Part shown: positions 41,993 to 53,455 of the stretch, in pieces | Numbering within the stretch: position 1 is the stretch's first letter | How the letters are laid out: each line of letters starts with the position of its first letter | From: Datnioides undecimradiatus | Taxonomy: Eukaryota; Chordata; Actinopteri; Lobotiformes; Datnioididae | NCBI GenBank assembly: GCA_008933995.1 | Contig: WARS01000029.1 | Coordinates: forward strand, 7,874,332 to 7,938,331 | DNA: 64,000 nucleotides | Direction of reading: 5' to 3' | Program-made: the position numbers and the translations under genes | Notes under the pieces: model-generated | What the model was told of the DNA's origin: nothing | What the model saw: the letters and a program-made list of their open reading frames with translations, nothing else | Database searches by the model: none

Positions 41993-44900
41993 GCGCATAT
42001 GCACACGCACATATACACACAGTGTGAGAGGCAGGCAGCCCCTCATTACCGGGCAGAGCCCTGGTCCCTAAGGACTGGACCCAGCACCTAATCCTGTATT
42101 TGTTCTTGGGGACTGTATCTGTGATTCTCCATTGAATGGAATATTAAGCACCCAGGTCTTTTGTGGAGCGTGTAAGCCATTTGGCTCCACTCATCTATTA
42201 TTTATCAGCCTGGCAAATATTTTATCAGCCTTAGCCTCTCATGACCCACTCTCATGTGAAGCCCCCCCCCCTTTCATAAATGAAGAAAAAAAGGAGTGGT
42301 ACACTTTCTGTTTCTCCACTTATCTTCCTTTTACTTTTTGCCTCGTTCGTTCTAAAACCTGAACAAGGACACAGGGATTTGTATTCAGCTGAATTAGAGA
42401 AGCAAATATGTGAACTATTCCTCTGGAGTTCCCTCCAAGTTGCCTTATCTCAGGCACACTGCCACCTCCATCGCTTTGGAGATAGCAAATAAAAGAAAAC
42501 AGAAATCGAGATTTGCTTTATAAATCATTATCTTCGTTTCAGGAACCCCCCACCCCCTACTCCTCTTCCTCTCAGCCAACTCCCCCAAGCCAGCCACCCA
42601 GCCTGGGAAGAAGAGAAGCAGAGAGAGAGAGACTCCTGTTTTCCCTTTCAACCTGAGAGTAAATCATGCCAGTTGGGGGGCTCACCTTGAGGCCTGGTGG
42701 AGATAATTGGAGTTGGTTAGCGAGGTGTTCTGTGCCATTACCTCCTGGTACCAGCGAATGGCTGGGGCTTGTCTCGCACTCCCAGAGGAGGAATACACTC
42801 GCCTGTTGGCTCTCCACTTAGTGTGTGTGTGGGTGCGGGCGTGCACCTGTGACACATGCACATATGTGTGTATGTATATCCGCAGCCAGATCGCTGACCT
42901 CTCTTCATCACAATTTAATGGCCCCTTACCGTCATCGCTTTAGAAACGGGAGAAGGGTGCGATGGTTTTGATAGTAGCTCTTCCACCAAGTGCTGCACTT
43001 TCACACATTAATATTCATAGCATTGATTTATTTTCAGAATTAACAAAAAAACAAACTGTTTGCCAGGGAATTAATCCTGACAGGAGCGTGGCATTGTTGT
43101 GTTTTATTTGAAGACGGCAGGCAGCGGAAATATGCATATGCAGATACACAGAGCAAGACACCAATTAAATGTTGATTAAGTCCTAACTATTGTGGGACTG
43201 TGTGTATGAGAGGCTGCGCGGAGACAATAAAAAAAGATCATTGCCTTTTTTCCAGCCGATATGAAAAATGAATGCAGTTAAAACAAACACGCAGGGAGCG
43301 AGCCACATGGACACACGCAAGCACACACGCACACGCACACACACTTTTTGTTGTAAGCTTTTCAGACGCCCGGGCTTGATGTTTGGGTGGATTCAGAGGG
43401 TGGGGCCCTCTTTCTCTTTCTCTGGCAATGGCGTCTTTCAGCCTGGTTTTCAAGCTCGCCCGCTTTTGGCCGGTCAGTTGTGACACTGTGTGTGTCAGTG
43501 AGCAGGGGGTCTCCTGGTAGTTGCGCGCGTGTGTGTGATAGTGTGTGTCCGCTTCACACATTGACTGTGAAGCTGCAGCAGTATAACAGCGGCTGCTGCT
43601 CCGGGGTCCCGGCGGTATTGGCCTAGCCCGCAGTCTCTCTTGGCTAACTCATGTTTCATTCTTTGGCAATTTGCCCTAATGAAGTCCCGCAGGAGCCCCT
43701 CAGACCTCTGTTCTCTTTCCATATTTAATCATGTTATTTTAATCTGGGGGATGAGCTAACGCCTCTTTCTCCTGCCGTGTCTGTGTGTCTCTGCGTGTGT
43801 GTGTTGCAGGTCATTACTATAGCTTGGTTTTCATGAGATGGGATGTCAAGAGGGGGATGCCAGCTTTAAGACAATGGGAGACAATGACTTTAATTTTATG
43901 TGTAATGTCGGTTCAACACTGCAGAGAGCTCCTTTGAAAGGAAGCGTCGTCTTTGTGTGATTGCTTCTCATTATTTGTTAAAGAATGAGGTTATTTTCTC
44001 TCTAATTTCTGGGCCAGAGTTGAGGTAATTTTGATTTTTATGGCTACTGTCAGCACTGTTTTGGGCTCCTTTTGTTGCTTTTGTGCAGGTCGCAGCACAA
44101 TTCTCACTTTGACATTGAATTGAAAAGCAGTTAATTATGAACTCTGGATTTGTAGCGTTGCCATTTGATACACGTTAGAGTATGTGCTCTCGATTGTATT
44201 TATTTATTTTTTTTTTATATCTTGTGCAATAGTAGTATTACTGCAGTGATGACCCACCACAAATGAATCAATATGAAGGGAAGATTGGTTTCATGTTCTG
44301 TGTGTGTAAAGCATGTGTTACCTTTGCTCGTGTCAGTCTTTTCACTTCTTTTCTTTTCACCCCCTCATCAACCTTCCTCCCCTCTGCTGTGTTTCTGTCA
44401 TGAGTTTAAGTCAAGTGGTTGATCTCCAGCTTGCAGTCTGTTCTTCTCTTCCTCCAACAACAGCTTACTGATTGCGTGTTCATCGCAACTAGCACTAGAT
44501 ATGTCAGTATACCGTGTTCTTTCCCAGGGCTGTGTTGGTGAGCGAGATTACAGGCCAACTGAATGAAATCAAACACACGGCACATCAACACAAAGCATCA
44601 CCGCCCTGATCAGACCTCTAGGGTTTAGCAACAGGATATTAACAAGTTATTGTTTGAGCGAGTTCATTCTTGGAGCAGTTCTTGAGACTGAAATCACACA
44701 AACCCGCAGTTAAACGAATGAAACTTCCACTAAACATCCTGGATAGCATCAGAATATTTTTGTCTTTTCTTTTTCTTAGTTGTTTTTGTGAAAGTTGTTC
44801 TTCCTGCTTCTTCTCTCTCTCTCTCTGTAGTTAACTGCATGTGTCCACGGTGCGGCTGCTCTGCTCTTTCCTATGTACTGGCAGCACATCTTCATCCCTG

Positions 44901-47262
44901 TGCTGCCCCCACATCTTCTGGACTACTGCTGGTAAGGCTGACCACCTCTGAAAAGCACACATACACACAAACACCATCAGGTACGTCACGATAAATGTTT
45001 ACTCCCCCTCGTGTTCTCTCCCGCCACTTTCTCTCCTTTTTTCCCTTTTTTCTCAAATTTTTTCAGCAACCGCTGCACTCACACACCACCGCAACGTAGA
45101 CATGTAAACACACACAGACACACCATGCCATATGTGCTGGTCGTGCACCTAGCTGTGCTGCTAAAACCTGGGTGTAAAAGCGCAGACGCACATGTTCACA
45201 CATTCTCCCACCCATTCTTCGACTTGTTCTCACGATTCGTCTCGTGGCGCACCTTCTCCTGTGTGTGGCCTCTCGACATAACGAACGGCCCGGATCACCT
45301 TGCTCCATATTTCATGCCAATGCTAGCACCACGCTCTCATCATTTTAGCCCTCTCAGGGGTTCATTACCACCCATCCAACGCAAATCCAACAAACCTGAA
45401 TGGACTTCATTGGAACAGAATGGAGAGCCGAGCTAACAGCTCATCTACGGGTAAACTTCAGATCTGTACATTTAAAAGAAAAAAAACAACAACATGTAGA
45501 GTCGGGATGTTAGCTTACGTAAAAGGAGCCGTTTTCTTGTTGAGTCCGTGATGATAGCGCATACACAGTGCGTCCCTTATGGGACGCACAAGCTTCAAAA
45601 AGCTATTCATCACTGACGTTCAAATGTGATTTTCAACACTCTGTGAAGACTCATCGTTATCTTATTTAATCACAGGGGTGTCGTCCACGCACTGATTGGA
45701 TAACTAAATTACAATGGATGCTCTGTGTGCATGTATCTGTGTAAATGTTGATAAAAGTCAGTACTGTACATTCATGAAACAGAGAACTCGGCCGGTTGAA
45801 GTGCAGAGCTACAGGCCTGCTGTTTGTTTTGCTGTTGCTTTAAGTCGATTACAAGCCTGTGGCTTCTGAATCACTGGGGCCAGGAATACACTGACCCAAA
45901 GCTATCCGATTATTGCTGCCTCTGTAAACCTCATCATAAAAATGGTTTCTATTATTTGACTGTTTTTGTTGATTTTATTCATCATGGTGGATGGGAAAGT
46001 TGCTCTATGATTCAACCTTTCCTTGCCACTAACTTTCAGTATGACGATAAATATCACATAAAATAAGAATGACGCGATAATAACCGTGCAGAGCATATTT
46101 CTTTTAGGGTATAAAGAAAACTTTTGACACATCCACCCTTTTGTTTTTCAGGAAGTCTTCCAAGTCTGTCTATACTTTCTGAATCTACCATCATGTTTGA
46201 GTAAAAACTCCATTAATGTTATTTTCATCATTATAATAGATATTGGTAATAATAAGGATGTTCTCAGTATCCCGCTGTAATGTGGTTTCAGGTCATTAAT
46301 GCTCACTGATTGCTGAAAATTACAACTCAGAGGCAGAATGAAGTAGAAACGTTTCTTTTTTTACTTGGTAACTTAATTTAAAAAAAGAAAAAAAAAAGGC
46401 AGCCCAGGAGCACCAGATCAGTTTGCTCGCCCAGCTACACACACCAGTTAATCTAATGTTGCTGCCCAGAGTCCTGTTGGTTCTTGGGAAAATAATTTTG
46501 AAGTCCGTGCATGTATGCGTAATATGATTGGGTTAAAGTGCAACATATGGACCATAATTAGTTTATTTTCCGTGTTACATTATGCTTTGTCATGCAAATT
46601 ATGATATACATTTCTGATGAGCCTGAATGCATCCAGTGTACTGTGTACGGTCTGTTGTAGTAAAAGAAGTACTTTTCCAGCATTTCTAACCATTGATATG
46701 ATACATGTTTCCTTAAAAATAGTCTTTGATTGTATTCCTGGCCTTTATTGATTTGGGTATTTCATTTCAGATTTCTTAAAATATTTTAATTGTCTAAATA
46801 GGATAAATATTTAATTCATATAAATATTGATGCTGTAAGCTGTGATAGCTTTTGTGATTATTTTAACAAGTTATATACATCTATTCCAGTCAGCTCACAC
46901 CTGCAGATTAATCGACAAATCTTTGTGTTAAAGAGGCTGTAAATTCTGCTGCAGCTTAATAATTAGGTAAAGATTAATCAATTATCAGATTAGTTATAAT
47001 CCACACTATTGTAGATTGGCTAACCTGTCAAAGAATACCTGCAGTGTTGCGCTTCATTTTCAGATAGGTGTGTGAAATGCACTGTGCTCGTGCAGGCCCC
47101 ATACATATTTCTTCACTACATGCAGCCATCTGATATTGATATTGCTCACAGCTTTGTTTTCCTCCCTCCATCCACAGTGCCCCTATGCCATACTTTGTGG
47201 GAGTTCATCTTAGTCTGCTGGAGGTATGTAGTCTAATCTGTCTGTATGTACATGCCTATAAA

Positions 47263-47305
<43 letters not shown>

Positions 47306-50300
47306 TTATAAAGTATGTGCATATTTGTATACACTGCTGCAAATTGACGCATCTATGTGCAAACTCATGCTGTGCTGTGTATCTGAAGTTAAATGTTGAT
47401 GTTTCCTAATTTGCATCGGATACATATTATGAATTTCACAGTTCTTGTCAGTGGATTTTCTTTATCAGAGTAATCAACTTAGACGGTCGATGCTTTAAAT
47501 TTATATTGTCAATTCCCAGTTTCCTCTGTATTTATGGTCAGCTAATGCCGCAGCTGCTTTTGATGAATTGTGCGCTCAATTTTGGTGTAAAATATTTAAA
47601 AATTCAACAAGGCAATTTTTGGCACCTCCAACACATTGAATCAAAAAAAAAATGGACAGAATGTTTTTTCCTCTTTATCTTTGTCTTGCCTGTGTGCATT
47701 CTTAACTAGAAGTACAAAAGACAGAGGGAGAGAGGCAGAAAAAGTATCTGCAAACAAAGAGCTTTTCTACTTCATTGTTAAACCCTGTGTGTCGGTTGGG
47801 GGGCAAGCCGTCACCAGTCACCACCACTGCTGTTGTGTGCGAATGCATGTTGCAAGCACGCGCACATTTGCACTTGTGTGTAAGTGTTAGCATGCAAGTG
47901 TGTGTCTGCGTGCGTGTCATTGTGCAAATGCATATGTCGTAATGCACATGTGTGTTTGTGTTTGTGTGTGTGTGTGTTTGTGTGTGATATTTGTCTGACA
48001 GTTGCGGCAGTGGCAGTATTTATCACACTCTGCATCCGTGACAGACCCCCTTTCCGCCACTACATAATTAGTCCAGATCAGCATGTGAGCCTCCACTGCA
48101 CAGGCTGTCACAAAAGTGACAAACTAGAAATTCACACACTATGCTGCCTCCGCCCCACACCTGCCTGCATCCTGCACCACACTGAAATAATTGTTGAATT
48201 TGTCGCCATCAGGATGCGCACAGCACAGCACAGCATCACTGTGTTGTTGTTGATGCATGAGGTTTTGGTGCTGTGGAAAGTCTTTGCTGGATCCGAATGT
48301 TCTTCTCAGTGCCATTCTTCATTTTGTGAGCGTGCGTGTGTTACAGTAAAGATGTTTTAATATTTTTTTTCCTGCACGCCATTTTTCACCCGTTAATCGT
48401 AAAGGAGTGTGATGACAGTGTGGTTTTAAATGTGACCGCTGTGTTCTCTCCTTCCTGGGACTCCTTCAGGACTTAAATGACTTTGTCTGCTGGGAATCAC
48501 ACCTGGGCCATGCTCAGAATTTCATGATTTAATGATTTAATTGTAACAAACACACTGAAGCACTTTGTGGAATAACTAACTACACATCTTTATTATTTAA
48601 GATATGTTAAGCATACAAAATTCTACCAACGTTCAAAAGATGATTAATGAAATGAAATATTAGACCTATTTACACAACAGGTAATAATACTTAAATTTCA
48701 TATCAAGGCAGAATTTTTTTAAAATTGTTACTATTACAAGAACAGACATTCATAATTTGACATGGTGGAGATTTGTTTTATATATTTAAGGTCGTGATTA
48801 GAAATGTGTTAAACTCCTGCAGCAGTGACACTGACGACACCTAACATTTCCTCTTTTAGAGAGTTCGTAGTCGGTCACTGGAGGATGTCGTCATTCTGAA
48901 TGTGGACACCAACACCCTGGAGAGTCCCTTTGATGACCTGCACAACCTGCCCAGTGACGTGGTGAGACACACACACACACACACACACCTTGCAGAGCTC
49001 TCAACCTTTATTGTCACATTACACATGACACACAGAAGGTTTGTTTTTCCCTCTCCCCCATCGAATTTCACTTGCATAAACCCACATTCTATTGTCCTCC
49101 AATGTACTCTCACACTCACGCCCACATGGACACACACAAACACACAAACACATACACATGCAGAAACTTGTCAAAGTATAGCTCTGTCCCCTCCCCACAT
49201 CATTAATGACTGCAGTACTGGCTCCTTAGATTGTGGCTGTCTAAAGTAAACTCCCGTCGCGTCGTATGACGCTTGAAGGCGAACAGCGTTCCCCGACCAT
49301 CAGAGGCTTGTGGGAAAATGTGCAACTCCCTTCCCTTCATCTCCATCCATTCTAATCATTATTTCACAAAGTCTTGCATTTCTGCCTGCCCACTGGCACG
49401 TTTCTGAGAACGAGAGATAGGGGGAGGGAACAAGGCAGAGAAAAGAAGAGAAAAGGCAGAGATGGGTGATTTTCTAGGGGGAGAGACTGGGAAGAAGGGG
49501 GCCAATTACCAGTGTGGGCAGTGAAGCCACCTGCCAGTGCATCGTCTCTTTAATTAATGGAGCACTGACGCCGGTCAGTGCTACAGGAAGCATCACCATG
49601 GCGTCAGGGTCACTCGCACATTCACACACATTCTTGTATGTTCACACACAAACCTGGAGAACAACACACGTGCTTGTCTTCCCTGTCTTTGTCGAAGCAG
49701 GAATCTGTTTGTTTAGCTGTTTTTCTGGGTGTGTGTATTAAAGCTCCTCTGTGAGGCACCGAGGCCCCGCTGAGACTGCAGATGCACTATTACCCACACC
49801 GCTAACAGTATATTCTCAGGTTCCACCGCCTACCAGACTCCTGCCCTACCAGCAGTATATAATTCAATCCACTGCCCAGCAGACTCCAGACCCTCTCCCA
49901 CACTTCTCTGCATCTCCTGATTTAGCACTGCTCAGCCTACTATGACTGCGAGTGTCCATTAATACCTCCTCACTACCTGCACTAATGCATTCTGTTCCCT
50001 ACACTTTATAGAATTATCCGCCTGCCTTTTAGCCTGTTTGCCCGCCTGCCTTATCGCCTGCCTGACTGCCTGGCTCCTCGAGTTTCATGACACCTGTCTG
50101 CCTTCTTGTCTCTCTCTCGCGCGCAGCACTTACCGCCAGCCTGGACGTTTCTTGCACCAGCCGTTTGCCTCTCGTGCTTCTTCTTCGCCTGTGTACCTGT
50201 CTGGTTACAGTACCTTTTTCTCACTTCCTGCCTGTTTGCTTTTCTGCACCCAGGGACTCGAGTCCTAAATTAAATTGCAAACTGAGTTTGTCATAAAAAG

Positions 50301-53300
50301 GAGTCAGGGCTTTTGAAAAGCGACAGAAGCTGAGAGAAAAGCCTTTGTCTTTGCCATGTGATAAATTAAGTGGCAGGCTCCGAGCCTTTTTGCTTTGATC
50401 CCCTGCTCACCATTTTTCCTGACTAATGACAGAACATAGCCCGCATATCATGTCAAATTACACCACCTGAAACGGAAACTTCGCTGGCATTAATATATTT
50501 ATTGCAACAAATTGTTGTTGTTGTTTTTATTCCTATTCATTTTTTTCCCTGTCTCGTCTCATCTTTTCACCGGGGCTAGTAGATTAATAAGGATGCGCGC
50601 AGGTACTAATTGAGTGGAATTCCAGGTCTCTTGTTAGTTTGCTTGTTAGTGATGAGGACATGCCACATGGCATTTGATGTTTGTGTTTACACACAAGGAG
50701 ATGTTTGAGGCATTGTGCAGTTTGTCAAACAGAGGCCTGAAATCTTGATTAATGCTGAGCGATTCTGTGCCTGGGCTGAGCTGCCGCGCGTTGTTTCTGA
50801 GCTATTAAAAGCACTCTTCATTTCTCTCTAATTCTCACTGTAACACTGGCTACTTAACACTCAGGCTTTATTCAGTGTGAAACCAAAGCCCTGAGACCTA
50901 TGAAGTAATGATTATTCTCACTTCAAAAGCCCAGTATCACTTTGTATGAATATATAAAGCATAAAAGGAATTAAAAGGTAAAGGCCACAGGCAATTTTAT
51001 TTTGCGTATTTTAAGTGTAACTATGAGGGAAAACAAAGCACTCTGATGTTGATTTAAGCAAACCTTTAGAGATCCGTCTAATTATGGCAGTGCAGGCTGT
51101 GAGCACATGTGGACTCACTTACGTGGCTCGGCTGACCAGTGGCCGTGCTTTTAGCAGGTTCAGAGTTCACAGTTGTCCTGAATTAGCTGCCCTCTCTCAG
51201 ACAGGACCCCTGCACCGGTTCCACCAGTGCCCGCCCCCCTTAATGGTCTCTTCCCGCAACTTCACACATAATATTTTAGATTTATTGACTATTACAAATG
51301 CTACCATGCCAGTAGCGGTTCCGTTTAGCAGGAAAAGGAAAGATCTGACTAAGAGAGAGTAATTGGTAACGGGTCAAAAAAGGATGCAACAGTCTTCTGA
51401 GAATAACTTTTGACATCTTAAATTGGAAACATCAAGTGAATCAAAGGTCCGACATTAAATGTGCTTTTGTTCTGGATTTGTCTTTTTTTTTAACGCACAC
51501 GTCACACTTTTGACAGTGGAAATAAATTAATCACATCAGTCTCTTTCATTTGCTGTTTTTAGATTTATTTCTCTCTTTAATCATTTTCTTAGTTGTAACG
51601 TAAAACTATGCGCTGTAGAAAGTCAGTCTCAACAGTCCCTATTTTAACTGTAAAAATATATTTGTCTCTAATGTAAATCAAGATACTTTTCTGTTTTTTA
51701 TTTAAGTTGGTGCTTTTCTTCTTGTTTTCTGTTTTCAGATGAACACCGTGATATGACTAGAAAAAAAAAACAGATCTCTCTCCATTTTACATTGTGTATT
51801 TATTTTGCAGGATTTTGCATATTTTAATATTGCCTAAGTTGGACCGAAAGTTCCAATAGTTTTCACACATTAATAAATCATACTAATCTCCTAGAGACTC
51901 TGCTTGTGTCACTAAAATCAATATGTTGACAAGCACAGTGAAAAGAAATACTCAATAAAAAACACTGTAGGATTTCCCTGGAAGATCAAGGTATTTTTGT
52001 TTCTTTCTCTGAGATCCACAGTTCCTCTTCCACACAGAGATTGTGCTGATAAAGTTATAATTGGCTTTTGGTTGCTGGAGCTGTTTACGGCGCTAGTCAT
52101 TAAAAGTATCCAAGAATAGCAAATTAGGAGTCTGTTAATTCTGAAAACAAACACTATGTGACTGAATCACATTTTTATTTGATCCCGGCAATTGATCTCA
52201 AACCAATGACGGAAGAATTTTTTCATGTATTATTCTTTCTGTGCCACATATTCAAGGTGAGGTGCTACAGTGCAGCTTACATCTTTATTTTCAGATGCTC
52301 TCTCTCTCACATCACAGCCTAATTCCTTCTATACTCCTCCTCTCTGCCTCTCGCTACTTTGCTGACACCGTGTACCCATACATTCCTAGCCTTCATACAT
52401 TTGATCATTTGTATTCCCAATAAAGGGGGAAATTTACAGCGTACACTCCTACTTCCTGTATTTCAAGCCTGCATTTGGAGGTTTACAAATGAATGAGGGG
52501 GTTGCGGTTGTGTCTGCGCGCCTCTCCTGAGATCACCTGGCACACTTAATCAAACATCGCGGCTTTAATTTGGTGTTCAGTTTCCGATGCTCGCAGAAAA
52601 CAACATCTACATCATCGTCTACAACAGAGTACAGCCGACAGCAGGCAAACACTCACACATGCAGATGCACAGACACAAGTGGAGACACCTACACGTCGTC
52701 GGCCAGGAACGTTCATCAATGACATTCAGATCTAGTTCAGGAGTAAACTTCTGCTACTCACAGATTTTTGGTTTGTCCACCAGATTCCCCCCATTTTCTG
52801 TTTAGATACAGCCAAGTGTGTTTCGTTTTCACTGGTGTCTTCCCTGTATAGCTGTACCTCCTACAGTAAAGCCCCTCGCTCACTGTACTAACTAGATGGA
52901 AGCTCGGTGCCGTGAATGTGGTTTGCTCCACCTCGGTTACACACTGTACTTCACCAGAAACAGTCTCGGCGTCCACAGCAAAAAAGGGAAAAAATAACCT
53001 CCACAGTATTAGATTGTGTTTTTGCTGTTGCGTCTGTACTTTAGCGACTGCAAACGTCGAGATCTGCTCCTTTTTAAAACATTATTCTACAGGTTACGAT
53101 TGTTTTAAATGGCGCTGAACTGTGCATACACTCTCTCCGCAGTTTCAGCAGCCCTTCATTTACTCATGCGGAGTTTAAAAGCCGCACTTCATTTTCACAC
53201 ACTCGTCCTGCCGGCGGTTCACTCTGGATTAGGAGTCAAAAAGGGAGAGCAGCATCACCCACTGCGTTAGTTATTGAAGTGAGAGATGACATTTAGCTGT

Positions 53301-53406
53301 AGTTAATTATGTATGCAAAACTCAGCTGCTCAGCTGCTATAAGAGGTCAGCTTGACAAAGTAACCCCACACCGGGGAGAGTCTCATGGCAATGAGATAGC
53401 CCTATT

Positions 53407-53455
<49 letters not shown>

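Larger units (their letters stand above)
37328..44830 (+). other. dennd1b: 7.5 kb intron
   Basis: It contains an A26 run at 38351-38376, GA/CT blocks (39720-39900, 40165-40195, 40380-40600), and a CA repeat at 41959-41990. Candidate regulatory blocks lie at 39280-39520, 42890-43190 and 43850-44170. No coding sequence was recognised. Confidence 0.6.

Noticed and set aside
46890-47010. AT-rich attaatcgac-type sequence as a hAT repeat end
   Set aside because: It is too degraded, with no paired terminus to set boundaries.
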